From assembly GCF_002264395.1 (NCBI RefSeq), contig NZ_NFVA01000006.1, positions 1 to 64,000 on the forward strand: a stretch of DNA of 64,000 nucleotides, in the 5' to 3' direction. The position numbers and the translations under genes are program-made. The notes under the pieces are model-generated. The model made no database searches, was not told the origin of the DNA, and was given only the letters and a program-made list of their open reading frames with translations. This stretch comes from Paenibacillus sp. VTT E-133291 (GTDB lineage: Bacteria; Bacillota; Bacilli; Paenibacillales; Paenibacillaceae). Below are positions 17,945 through 25,785 of the stretch, one piece after another; the stretch's first letter is position 1; each line of letters begins with the position of its first letter.

Positions 17945-18902
17945 GGCATTGCTTGAGGTCAATCATCTGAAGAAATATTTCCCTGTCACTAAGGGATTGC
18001 TAAACCGTACGGTCGGGCATGTAAAGGCTGTTGATGATATTAGCATTACGCTTCAGCCTGGTGAAACGTTTGGACTGGTTGGAGAATCCGGGAGCGGCAA
18101 GAGTACAGTAGGACGGACAATTCTACGGCTAACGGATAAAACGGCAGGTGAGATCAAATTCAAAGGGATAGACATTCATTCTTTGTCTCCCGCTGAATTG
18201 CGAAAGATCAGACCGCAAATGCAGCTAATCTTTCAAGACCCTTATAGCTCACTTAACCCTCGGGTCCGCATAGGTGATGCTATCGGAGAAGCTTTACTGG
18301 ATCATGGGTTATGCTCAAAATCAGAGGTTCGTGATCGGGTGCTTGAGGCGCTTGAGGCATGTGGTTTATCCTCTTATCATATTGATCGCTTCCCGCATGA
18401 ATTCTCGGGGGGGCAGCGGCAGCGGATCGGAATCGCGCGTGCGCTTGTGCTGAGTCCTGAGCTAATCATTGCAGACGAGCCAGTCTCGGCCTTGGATGTA
18501 TCCATCCAAGCGCAGATTATTAATTTATTCAGTAAGCTGCAGCAGAGCCGTGGGCTAACCTATTTGTTCATCTCTCATGATTTGAGTGTAGTGGAGCATT
18601 TATGTTCAAGAATCGGTGTCATGTATCTGGGATCTATGATGGAGACGGCTTCTAGAGATGAATTATTTAAGAATCCGCTCCATCCGTATACCAAGGCATT
18701 GCTATCAGCTGTTCCAATACCTATTCCGAAGCTGAAAAGGGAAAGAATCGTTCTTAAGGGGGATATTCCGAGTCCTGTGAATCCCCCGGCTGGCTGTAAA
18801 TTTCATACTCGTTGTCCCTATGCCCAAGAGGTTTGCAAATCGGAGATTCCTGTATTCCGCGATGCTGGTAATAATCATTTTGTAGCCTGTCATTTGGTCT
18901 GA
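17937..18902 (+). CDS. oligopeptide ABC transporter ATPase, OppF/DppF type
   Basis: 321-residue second ATPase; start ATG 17937 chosen because GAGGAGG lies about 10 bases upstream and it gives MPEALLEVNHLKKYFPV, the usual beginning. An earlier ATG at 17919 adds six residues. Walker A GESGSGKS, Q-loop IFQDPYSSLNPR, signature SGGQRQRIGIARAL, Walker B IIADEPVSALDV, and a Cys-containing tail (CKFHTRCPYAQEVC). It overlaps the OppD gene by 8 bases, indicating translational coupling. It is the last gene of the operon. Confidence 0.94.
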   Translation: MPEALLEVNHLKKYFPVTKGLLNRTVGHVKAVDDISITLQPGETFGLVGESGSGKSTVGRTILRLTDKTAGEIKFKGIDIHSLSPAELRKIRPQMQLIFQDPYSSLNPRVRIGDAIGEALLDHGLCSKSEVRDRVLEALEACGLSSYHIDRFPHEFSGGQRQRIGIARALVLSPELIIADEPVSALDVSIQAQIINLFSKLQQSRGLTYLFISHDLSVVEHLCSRIGVMYLGSMMETASRDELFKNPLHPYTKALLSAVPIPIPKLKRERIVLKGDIPSPVNPPAGCKFHTRCPYAQEVCKSEIPVFRDAGNNHFVACHLV

Positions 18903-19015
18903 GCTTTGTCACAGATATAATGATGATTCACTCCTAAGTCTTGAATAATTAATGTTGAATTGTATAATAATACAATTTGACCTTATTTTTGCCTGTGCTC
19001 AAAAAGTTTAAAAGG

Positions 19016-19087
19016 GTTTCAAAGCCAGGTTAATGGGGTAATTAGAGAGTGGTTAGGTTAGACGTACATATCTAATCGGTCTAGTAT
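19016..19087 (+). promoter_or_regulatory. candidate promoters of rplY/ctc
   Basis: A possible housekeeping promoter is TTAGAC (19058-19063) with TAGTAT (19082-19087), 18-base spacer. Further upstream GTTTCA (19016-19021) and GGGTAA (19036-19041), 14 bases apart, resemble a general-stress SigB-type promoter. Neither is proven. Confidence 0.35.
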
Positions 19088-19113
19088 AAAATCCCTACTT
19101 AGGAGGAATCATC

Positions 19114-19722
19114 GTGAATACAACAGTACGTTTGACAGAAAGATCCGGCTCGACTTCTTCACAGCGCAGAAAAGGCTTTGTACCGGTCGTCGTGTACGGT
19201 GCAGGTTCAGATAGCCAGTCCTTTACAGCGGATGCTAAGACAATTACCGGGATTTTGGCTAATAACCCTCGGGCGGTATTAACCTTGGAATTGCCAGATT
19301 CAGGTAAAAAGAACGTTGTCATCCAAGAAATTCAGCGCCAGCCCGTATCCAAACAACTGCTGCATATTGATTTTCAGCAGATCGACATGAAAGCCAAATT
19401 GGATACGAAAGTAGCCTTTCACTTTACAGGAGATCCAGTAGGTGTGAAGAGTGGCGGTGTGCAGCAAATTGAATTGCATGAGCTGGATATTCGTACACTT
19501 CCAGATAAATTAACGGCATCCTTTGAGGTGGATATCAGCGGACTAGATATTGGTGACCAATTGCTGGTATCTGATCTGCCGAAGCATGAGGGCTGGGAAG
19601 TGTTGACGCCTGAGGACACTTTGATTGTCCGGGTTGCGCCTCCAGCAGCTCAAGAGCCAACAGATGAGGATGCTGCTGAACCAGCGGCAGACGAAGCTAC
19701 TGGTGAAGATAAAGCAGAATAG
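19114..19722 (+). CDS. rplY: 50S ribosomal protein L25, general stress protein Ctc
   Basis: Binds 5S rRNA in the large ribosomal subunit; the long Ctc/TL5 form. The 202 residues include the L25 domain (about 1-90, with RKGFVPVVVYGAG and LHIDFQQIDM) and the C-terminal TL5 beta domain (about 95-180, with DIRTLPDKLTASFEVDISGLDIGDQL), then an acidic tail of about 25 residues. It starts at GTG 19114 after TTAGGAGG. In Bacillus subtilis ctc is stress-induced; a possible SigB-like promoter is noted upstream. Confidence 0.93.
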   Translation: MNTTVRLTERSGSTSSQRRKGFVPVVVYGAGSDSQSFTADAKTITGILANNPRAVLTLELPDSGKKNVVIQEIQRQPVSKQLLHIDFQQIDMKAKLDTKVAFHFTGDPVGVKSGGVQQIELHELDIRTLPDKLTASFEVDISGLDIGDQLLVSDLPKHEGWEVLTPEDTLIVRVAPPAAQEPTDEDAAEPAADEATGEDKAE

Positions 19723-19737
19723 AATAGGGATTGAATC

Positions 19738-19784
19738 AAAAGAGCAGATAGATCCTTCTCAAGGAGCTGTCTGCTCTTTTTGTT
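19738..19784 (+). terminator. rho-independent terminator after rplY
   Basis: AAAAGAGCAGA pairs with TCTGCTCTTTT and is followed by a T-rich tail. Confidence 0.88.
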
Positions 19785-19971
19785 TTATCTTCGTGAACAC
19801 GTATTAATAAAATAATTGCGGTCTTTCGTATGGTTTCTTAAATGGGATTTATGGTTATTTCGCCTCATTTAGTTAAAAATTTACATAAAATCGTTGACGA
19901 ATAGGTTGCAAAGGCTGAAAATGAGGACAATTACCATGGTAAAGAATTCAAAAAGTTCTTGTTATCGTTGT

Positions 19972-19986
19972 TTGAAAACGCTTTAT
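19972..19986 (+). promoter_or_regulatory. candidate CcpA cre site
   Basis: TTGAAAACGCTTTAT matches the cre consensus WTGNAANCGNWNNCW at all fixed positions but one. It lies 60 bases before the start of the secreted CBM56 protein gene, within its leader or promoter. A perfect palindrome TTACCATGGTAA (19931-19942) lies just upstream and may be a second operator. Confidence 0.6.
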
Positions 19987-20045
19987 TTATTTTGCTTCAA
20001 AGATCTCTCATTACCCTGTTCATCATGATTATGAGGAGGAAAGTT

Positions 20046-21890
20046 ATGAAGATGAGGAAGCTGTTTTCGATTTTAATGACAAGTCTGCTGGTTTTTGGAG
20101 TAGCTCTACCTATGGGTGGAAAAGTGAGTGCGGATGCTGCAAGTGATGCTTCAAATCGTGCTTTAGTCTGGTTAAAGACCCAGCAAGATGCTACAGCAGG
20201 GTATGCTTTTGAAGGCTTGGTAGATAGCTTTGAGGATTTCTGGGGACCTAACAATCCCAAACAGATTGTATACACGTATGATCAAGCTGTTGCAGCCATA
20301 GCCTTTATTGTAAAAGGTGAACGGACGCGGGCAGAGCAGGTTTTGAACAAAATGCGGGACATTCAGGACCCTTCCGGCTTCTGGCTGAACTCTTATTGGT
20401 ATAACAATGGCTTCGGAGAAGAAATTCGTAAACATGTGGGGCCGGTTGTATGGATGGCAATGGCTGCTATGGCCTATGAAAAGCAATATAATGACACGCG
20501 ATATCGCCCGATGGCGCTCAAAGCACTTGATTGGAGCTTGTCGTATAAAAAAGCCAACGGCAGTATTGCTGGAGGGTGGAGTGGTTGGAGCAATTCAGAT
20601 GAGCCTTGGAGCTCAACCGAGCATAATATCGATATTTACCGGGTGCTGCAGTATTATGCTTCGGTAGATTCCTCAAAGGCTGCCTCATATAATAGCGCAG
20701 CTTCTGGAGTGAAGACCTTCCTGGATAATTATGTGTGGGATGACAGTGTCAAACGCTTCAAGGGAGGCTGGAAAAACGATACGAATCTGATTGATCCTAA
20801 AATTCCATTGGACGTGAATCCATGGGGAGTACTGGCTTTAGGAGTATCCGGAACCCATAACTACGGTGCAAGCTTAACTTATGTGGAAAATGCTTCCGGC
20901 ACCCCGGGGACCCTTGCGAATCCGCGTTACAAGCAGACGCTTACTTACAATGATGCTGGGAATACGCTGACCGGCTATGATTTTGACTGGACGGATGAAG
21001 TTTTGCCTGCATATGACGATAACGGGAATCAAATCGGTAATACGGGTGCTGATGTATGGTTTGAAGGAAGCGCATTTATGTCGCTCGCCTACTATATGCA
21101 AGGCAATGTATCCAAAGCGGATGCCATTAACACTGAAATTATTAAAAAGCAAGGCACAAGCGGCGCTTCACTGGGGGGAATTCCGTACTCGCTTAAAGGG
21201 ACCAGCAACAGCTATTGGGTTATGGCACAGCAAAACTGCGTGTCTAGCACGGGTTGGTTAATTCTATCACTACACCGGTTTAATCCTTTCACTGGTGAAT
21301 ACTTGACGGGTGGAGGTAATACTGGAGACACGACAGCACCTACTGCACCTGCTAATCTGACAGTAACCAGCAAGACGGATTCAGCAGTTAACCTGAGCTG
21401 GTCTCCTTCAACTGATAATGTTGGTGTTACGGGATATTTCGTTTATCGTGGAACACAGCAAGTAGCCTCTGTGGCAGATACTACAGCTACTGTTACTGGA
21501 CTAACTCCAAGCACAGCTTATACGTTTACAGTAAAAGCTACGGACGCAGCAGGTAATTTGTCATCTGCTAGTAATACCGCAACAGTTACTACTAATCCCA
21601 CTGGCGGCGGGGGTGGTGATCATGTGACGGCTGACTTTACGGCAGGGGTAACGAGACTTTCTTCAACAGAAGCGAGCATTTATATTACACCTGTGACCAG
21701 TGCTCTTTATGTAGATGTGCATTATAAGGTTAACGGGGGGCCACAGCTTAATTACCGGATGATCAATAGCTCAGGTACATGGAAGCAGACGGTGAGTGGT
21801 TTAAGTGCTGGCAGCAGCATTGAGTACTGGTTCACTTACGAGAAATCCGGCCCACAATATGATTCAGCGCATTATACCTATGTGCAGTGA
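20046..21890 (+). CDS. secreted alpha/alpha-barrel-like protein with FN3 and CBM56-like modules
   Basis: A 614-residue extracellular protein. ATG 20046 follows AGGAGGA at the right distance and gives a signal peptide (MKMRKLFSILMTSLLV, likely cut after VSA29). Residues about 30-415 are helical with repeated aromatic motifs (ALVWLKTQQDA, WMAMAAMAYEKQY, ALDWSLSYKKANGSIAGGWSG, STGWLILSLHRF), like an alpha/alpha toroid glycosidase or lyase. About 427-515 is a fibronectin type III domain. About 525-614 resembles CBM56, a beta-1,3-glucan-binding module (DVHYKVNGGPQLNYRM, YWFTYEKSGPQYDS). The catalytic family is not recognised. A cre site upstream suggests carbon catabolite repression. Confidence 0.78.
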   Translation: MKMRKLFSILMTSLLVFGVALPMGGKVSADAASDASNRALVWLKTQQDATAGYAFEGLVDSFEDFWGPNNPKQIVYTYDQAVAAIAFIVKGERTRAEQVLNKMRDIQDPSGFWLNSYWYNNGFGEEIRKHVGPVVWMAMAAMAYEKQYNDTRYRPMALKALDWSLSYKKANGSIAGGWSGWSNSDEPWSSTEHNIDIYRVLQYYASVDSSKAASYNSAASGVKTFLDNYVWDDSVKRFKGGWKNDTNLIDPKIPLDVNPWGVLALGVSGTHNYGASLTYVENASGTPGTLANPRYKQTLTYNDAGNTLTGYDFDWTDEVLPAYDDNGNQIGNTGADVWFEGSAFMSLAYYMQGNVSKADAINTEIIKKQGTSGASLGGIPYSLKGTSNSYWVMAQQNCVSSTGWLILSLHRFNPFTGEYLTGGGNTGDTTAPTAPANLTVTSKTDSAVNLSWSPSTDNVGVTGYFVYRGTQQVASVADTTATVTGLTPSTAYTFTVKATDAAGNLSSASNTATVTTNPTGGGGGDHVTADFTAGVTRLSSTEASIYITPVTSALYVDVHYKVNGGPQLNYRMINSSGTWKQTVSGLSAGSSIEYWFTYEKSGPQYDSAHYTYVQ

Positions 21891-21940
21891 GATTTATGAA
21901 AGACTTGACCGGTAAGATTTATAGATAGAGCAAGTAAAAT

Positions 21941-21992
21941 AAAGAAGGCTGTCCCAGATGCCATAGTATTGGCTCGGGAGGGCTTTCTTTTC
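21941..21992 (+). terminator. terminator after the secreted CBM56 protein gene
   Basis: AAAGAAGGCTGTCCC and GGGAGGGCTTTCTTT form an imperfect stem followed by a T-rich run. Confidence 0.7.
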
Positions 21993-22340
21993 TTTGTATT
22001 AGGCTATGTTAAACCACATTGTTGATATTTGAGTTTTACGAACGTCGTTTTATGATTAAGATGACACTATGTAAGGAGGTGTGGCAAGCGAGAGCTCATT
22101 CACTTTTTTACTGTCCAGAACCAAGGGGATGTCAGCTCCTATTCGTGCGCTTGATGAAATCCAGGAGCAAAAGCATAATGGCTTGTCTGCCCCATTGCAA
22201 CAAATTTACTTTTACAACGTATATATAATTATTCCATATTTTAGGTATATTAAAGGAGTTAAAAGGAATGTAACTGAAGTATATCTACAAACTACTAAGG
22301 TTTTCCATTAGTATTAATTCAAATCATAAGAGGTGATTTC
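21993..22340. other. 348-base stretch without a convincing gene
   Basis: Two overlapping short readings exist (22019-22228 and 22081-22311). The second has AGGAGG only one base before its GTG, too close for initiation, and neither has protein-like conservation marks. The sequence is AT-rich toward the lipoprotein gene. Confidence 0.45.
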
Positions 22341-22886
22341 ATGAACAAATTTGGATTTGTATTTTTTATTGCTGCAATAATATTTTTAATATCAGGATGT
22401 CAAAAGGCTGGTTCCAACGATGAATTAGCTAAAGCGCAGGTGCAGGTTAGTGCATTAGGATCATCATTTAGTATCCCTGCACTGGATGGTTATGAAGTTA
22501 GTTATGTACAATATAAATTCCCTCCAAAGGATAAACAAGGCAACTTTATTGGAGATAATCAAGAAGTTTTAGTCACATATACGAAAAACAAAGGGAAGCT
22601 GGAGAAGTTAACAAAGGGGCAAAAAGAGTCCAGTGAAAGAGAAATCATCTACGGACCTTATCAAGGAGAAACACTCTTTGAAATAACCTATAGCAATACT
22701 CAAGTTGATTTGAACGATGCTGATATTATTGATATTAGCGGCAAACAGGTGCAAAAAATAAAAAATAGTGATTATACGTATTTAGCATTCAATGCTTCAA
22801 AAGGTTCAATCACTTTAAAGTTTAACAGTTTGGATGAGGATACAATTCTAAGCATTGCTCAACAAGTAGTAAATGAAAATAAATAA
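22341..22886 (+). CDS. lipoprotein of unknown function
   Basis: A 181-residue exported protein. The signal peptide FGFVFFIAAIIFLISGCQKA ends in a clear lipobox (LISGC, Cys20). The mature part is soluble and mixed alpha/beta, with VSYVQYKFPPKDKQGNF, EVLVTYTKNKGKLEKLT and a closing LDEDTILSIAQQVV that resembles the end of DUF4367-type lipoproteins. ATG follows AGAGGTG. It appears monocistronic. It is richer in A+T than the surrounding genes. No function can be assigned. Confidence 0.8.
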   Translation: MNKFGFVFFIAAIIFLISGCQKAGSNDELAKAQVQVSALGSSFSIPALDGYEVSYVQYKFPPKDKQGNFIGDNQEVLVTYTKNKGKLEKLTKGQKESSEREIIYGPYQGETLFEITYSNTQVDLNDADIIDISGKQVQKIKNSDYTYLAFNASKGSITLKFNSLDEDTILSIAQQVVNENK

Positions 22887-23066
22887 GGAATAGTTAGTTT
22901 TTGTGCTGAACGGATGGAGATGTTAGTTTAATAAACCGCCTTTTACTAAGTGAAGCCATTTGATTGATCGTTTTGGGAAACTTATATTCACTGTTCTTGG
23001 TTATGTTGTGAAGCAACGGCGATATCGTTGTAAGGAGTAACGTAAAATCCCATTTAGGATGGTGTA
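22887..23066. other. intergenic stretch with a possible transposase-like remnant
   Basis: On the plus strand, bases about 22960-23038 read IDRFGKLIFTVLGYVVKQRR then YRCKE before a stop. The Arg-rich YRC ending recalls the zinc-finger start of some transposases, but there is no start or continuation. Weak. Confidence 0.2.
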
Positions 23067-23507
23067 ATGCTATACATGGAATGCTTAGGATGTAGAATCG
23101 CTAACGGAATTGAACCTGACTTAAATATTGTTTATGAAAATGAATTTATTACTTGTGTGCTTGATATTGCTCCTTTTAATGAAGGGCATACTCTAATCCT
23201 CCCCAAAAAGCATTACTGTGATGTCGAAGAGATGGAGTCAGAGACTGCTTATGCTATCATGGATGCTTCGAAAAAACTTTCAATTGCTTTGAAGAGCTTG
23301 TTTAAACCTGACGGTATAAGAATTTGTCAAGATGGAGGGAAGTTTAACGATCTTACTCATTACCATATGCATCTCATTCCGAGGTACGAAGGCGATGGAT
23401 TTATCTGGGGTGAACCCTTACACCCACATGGTGCTGAAAAACGATTAAGCCAAACCAAAAAAAAGATTCTAAAGACATTAAGTGAAGAAAAGAGAAGGGG
23501 TCGATAA
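23067..23507 (+). CDS. HIT-family protein (histidine triad hydrolase)
   Basis: A 146-residue nucleotide hydrolase or transferase. The active-site triad is plain in HYHMHLIPRY (about residues 102-111). The N-terminal CLGCRIANG contains the CxxC half of the zinc-binding site, followed by DIAPFNEGHTLILPKKHYCD. The start may be ATG 23067 or ATG 23076. HIT proteins act on adenosine-containing phosphoramidates and dinucleoside polyphosphates. It ends in a terminator that overlaps its last codons. Confidence 0.9.
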   Translation: MLYMECLGCRIANGIEPDLNIVYENEFITCVLDIAPFNEGHTLILPKKHYCDVEEMESETAYAIMDASKKLSIALKSLFKPDGIRICQDGGKFNDLTHYHMHLIPRYEGDGFIWGEPLHPHGAEKRLSQTKKKILKTLSEEKRRGR

Positions 23508-23528
23508 AGACTTCTTCTCTTTTCTTCA
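23485..23528 (+). terminator. terminator overlapping the HIT gene end
   Basis: AAGAAAAGAGAAG (23485-23497) pairs with CTTCTCTTTTCTT (23514-23526), ending in a T-rich run. Confidence 0.7.
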
Positions 23529-23579
23529 TAAATTAACATTTTACCTTAACATAGCTTAAATCAAAGAATACATTTGGAG

Positions 23580-23626
23580 TAAAAGAGCGAAGATCCTCCT
23601 CTAGACGGAGGTTCACTCTTTTCTTG
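23580..23626 (+). terminator. second terminator-like hairpin before yhbD
   Basis: AAAAGAG.GAA and TTC.CTCTTTT flank an inner CCTCC/GGAGG stem. Two hairpins in series separate the HIT gene from the yhb operon. Confidence 0.6.
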
Positions 23627-23698
23627 TGTCGTAAAATCTTGGAGGGAAACTTTAATGCAATGATTTGTTGCAGAGGAGATTCAAGGGGGATTGTTTTA

Positions 23699-23727
23699 TT
23701 TACAACGTAACAGTGTTATGTTACGAT
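23699..23727 (+). promoter_or_regulatory. yhbD promoter with a perfect dyad in the spacer
   Basis: TTTACA (23699-23704) and TACGAT (23722-23727) are 17 bases apart. The spacer is filled by CGTAACA-GTGTTA-TGTTACG (23706-23725), a perfect inverted repeat. An operator between -35 and -10 is the layout used by MerR-type regulators, and YhbD begins with a MerR-like helix-turn-helix. Confidence 0.65.
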
Positions 23728-23748
23728 GTTTTCAAGGAGTGATCGGAT

Positions 23749-24393
23749 ATGGAAGATGATTTGATTTCGAAGAAACAACTGCTGGATTTAACCGGTATTT
23801 CATATGGGCAATTGTACCGCTGGAAAAGGAAGCAGTTAATCCCTGAGGAATGGTTTATCCGTAAATCTACCTTTACTGGACAAGAGACTTTTTTTCCTAA
23901 AGAGATGATCCTGTCCCGGATTCACAACATTGTGAATATGAAAGATGGGCTTTCTCTGGATGAAATGGCTGATAAGCTATCGGATAAAGCATCCTTTGAG
24001 AAGGTGAGTGTAACTGTTAAGGATATTTTAGAACGTAACATTGTTTCGAGAACAACGCTGAGGAAATTTGGAGAAAGTCTCAGTGATGAAAGTAAATATA
24101 CTTTTGGGGAGCTCGTTCATTTATTCGCTGTAGACCGCCTGCTTAGTGCTGGGGAAATGAGTATGGAGGAGGCGGAGCTTCTGTTTCGCACGTTGCAGGA
24201 GAAAGTTTCAAGGCTTGAGAGTGGAAGCTGGGAATTGTTTTTTATCCGGAAAATGGGGGTTTCATCCTTCATTCTGGCACAAGCGCCTGCGGAGTTATGG
24301 TTTGATGAAGGGGTTAGATTGGTCAGTAAAATGACCTATGCAGATTTGATCGAACAATTGAAAGGTAAGCTTGCCTACAAGCTTGTTGAATAG
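23749..24393 (+). CDS. yhbD: YhbD-family (DUF4004) protein, probable DNA-binding regulator of the bactofilin operon
   Basis: A 214-residue protein with the N-terminal signature SKKQLLDLTGISYGQLYRWK followed by RKQLIPEEWF, a MerR-like helix-turn-helix with wing. The remainder (about 60-214) is helical and probably dimerises. The gene order yhbD-yhbE-yhbF is the same as in Bacillus subtilis. ATG follows CAAGGAG. A dyad sits between its promoter elements, so autoregulation is likely, though not shown. Two bactofilin genes follow, the first 11 bases downstream. Confidence 0.85.
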   Translation: MEDDLISKKQLLDLTGISYGQLYRWKRKQLIPEEWFIRKSTFTGQETFFPKEMILSRIHNIVNMKDGLSLDEMADKLSDKASFEKVSVTVKDILERNIVSRTTLRKFGESLSDESKYTFGELVHLFAVDRLLSAGEMSMEEAELLFRTLQEKVSRLESGSWELFFIRKMGVSSFILAQAPAELWFDEGVRLVSKMTYADLIEQLKGKLAYKLVE

Positions 24394-24404
24394 GAGGAAG
24401 AGTA

Positions 24405-25091
24405 ATGGACAAACATCAGCTGCCTGATTTGATAATAAACGGGGTTAGTGGTGGGGCCGGTGGTACTTACAACAACGTAAACATGGATGGTGTAGGTAAA
24501 GTAGTCGGGCCGATTGTGGCGCGAATGTTTAAAGGAAATGGGCATATGAATTTGAATGATGATCTAGCAGCAGAAGAAGCAGAATGCAACGGGGTCATCA
24601 AAGTGATGGGTAATATGCGGTTTGGCACCCTAAAGGTGGATGGGGTTCTTAATGTAGGTAAGAGTTTTCGAGGTGAAAGCTGTACCCTTAACGGAATGGT
24701 GAGTATCAAAGGGGATTGTGAGCTTGAGGATTTGGTAGGTGAAGGTAGCTTTAATGTTGGTGGTTTACTAAGTGCCGGTCATGTGGATTTTAAACTGCAG
24801 AGTCAGGGGAAGGCCAATGAAATTGGTGTGGAGAGCCTCGTGATTCGGCAAGTGAATAATGGATTTTGGAGTAAGATGTTTAGCGGAATTATCCCTAAAC
24901 TTCGGCCTGAGCTATGTGCTCGAACGATCGAGGGAGATTTTATAGATGTAGAATATACAACTGCGGATATCATCAGAGGAAATATTGTCATTATTGGCCC
25001 AGGCTGTACACTCGGACGGGTAGAGTATCGCGAACAAATTACAGTGCATCCAGAGGCTAAGGTTGGAAAGGTGGAGAAGGTCGGTGAATGA
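24405..25091 (+). CDS. yhbE: bactofilin-like polymer-forming protein, YhbE/BacE type
   Basis: A 228-residue protein of short beta repeats (INGVSGGAGGTYNNVNMDGV, CNGVIKVMGNMRFGTLKVDG, VLNVGKSFRGESCTLNGMVS), the right-handed beta-helix pattern of bactofilins. In Bacillus subtilis the corresponding BacE and BacF assemble at flagellar bases and are needed for motility. No signal or membrane segment is visible. ATG follows AGGAGGAAG. Its end overlaps the start of the next bactofilin gene, implying a fixed ratio of the two proteins. Confidence 0.86.
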   Translation: MDKHQLPDLIINGVSGGAGGTYNNVNMDGVGKVVGPIVARMFKGNGHMNLNDDLAAEEAECNGVIKVMGNMRFGTLKVDGVLNVGKSFRGESCTLNGMVSIKGDCELEDLVGEGSFNVGGLLSAGHVDFKLQSQGKANEIGVESLVIRQVNNGFWSKMFSGIIPKLRPELCARTIEGDFIDVEYTTADIIRGNIVIIGPGCTLGRVEYREQITVHPEAKVGKVEKVGE

Positions 25092-25740
25092 TAATCTGAA
25101 AATAATTGGAACGACATCTTCAGCCGGTGGCTCTTTCAAAGATGTTAAGATCACTGGAGAATGCAAATTCGCTGGAGATGTGAATTGCGAAAAGATGAAT
25201 CTGACTGGAAATGCCAATATAGCTGGAAATCTGCATATGAAGCAAATGAAAATCACTGGCGAAATTGCACTCGAGGGTAGTCTTGAAGGAGATTCCTTAC
25301 GTGGACAGGGTGAAATAAAAGCAACCTCCGTAAAAATCGATAAGCTTCATCTCTACGGAAATTTGGATGTGAAGGGTGATTGTGAAGGAGAAAAATTGCA
25401 AATTTCCGGTGCCTTAAGCGTTGCGGGATTACTTAGTGCTGAGCATTTGGAGATTAAATTGTTTGGTCCAAGTAGTGCGAAGGAGGTTGGGGGCAGTATC
25501 TTAACCATTAAGAAGAGTAAAACGGGAAGACTGCTGCATATGATGAAGCCAACTTCGAAAATACTGTTTGAAGCGGGGCTAATCGAAGGCGATGCTATTG
25601 ATCTGGTCAATACAAAGGCTAGTATGGTAAGGGGAGAACGTGTAATCATTGGTCCGGATTGTGAAATAGAAACGGTGGAATTCCGCGATATACTAGAAGT
25701 TCATAAGCACGCAACAGTGAAGCATCAAGTGAAGATCTAA
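25084..25740 (+). CDS. yhbF: bactofilin-like polymer-forming protein, YhbF/BacF type
   Basis: A 218-residue beta-helix protein similar in build to the preceding one: GGSFKDVKITGECKFAGDVN, MNLTGNANIAGNLHMKQMKI, LHLYGNLDVKGDCEGEKLQI. GTG 25084 (VNDNLK) is preferred because GTGGAGAAGG lies just upstream and it overlaps the stop of yhbE by 8 bases; an earlier TTG at 25063 is possible. The two bactofilins share a homologous C-terminal third (ARTIEGDFIDVEY against EAGLIEGDAIDLVN), suggesting an old duplication. Confidence 0.86.
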   Translation: MNDNLKIIGTTSSAGGSFKDVKITGECKFAGDVNCEKMNLTGNANIAGNLHMKQMKITGEIALEGSLEGDSLRGQGEIKATSVKIDKLHLYGNLDVKGDCEGEKLQISGALSVAGLLSAEHLEIKLFGPSSAKEVGGSILTIKKSKTGRLLHMMKPTSKILFEAGLIEGDAIDLVNTKASMVRGERVIIGPDCEIETVEFRDILEVHKHATVKHQVKI

Positions 25741-25785
25741 AGACAATTTTATAGTTATTTTTTGAGGAAAAGAGGAGTGGAACAT

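Noticed and set aside
22081..22311. 76-codon frame with GTG start after AAGGAGGT
   Set aside because: The ribosome site is only one base from the start, and the protein has no recognisable pattern.
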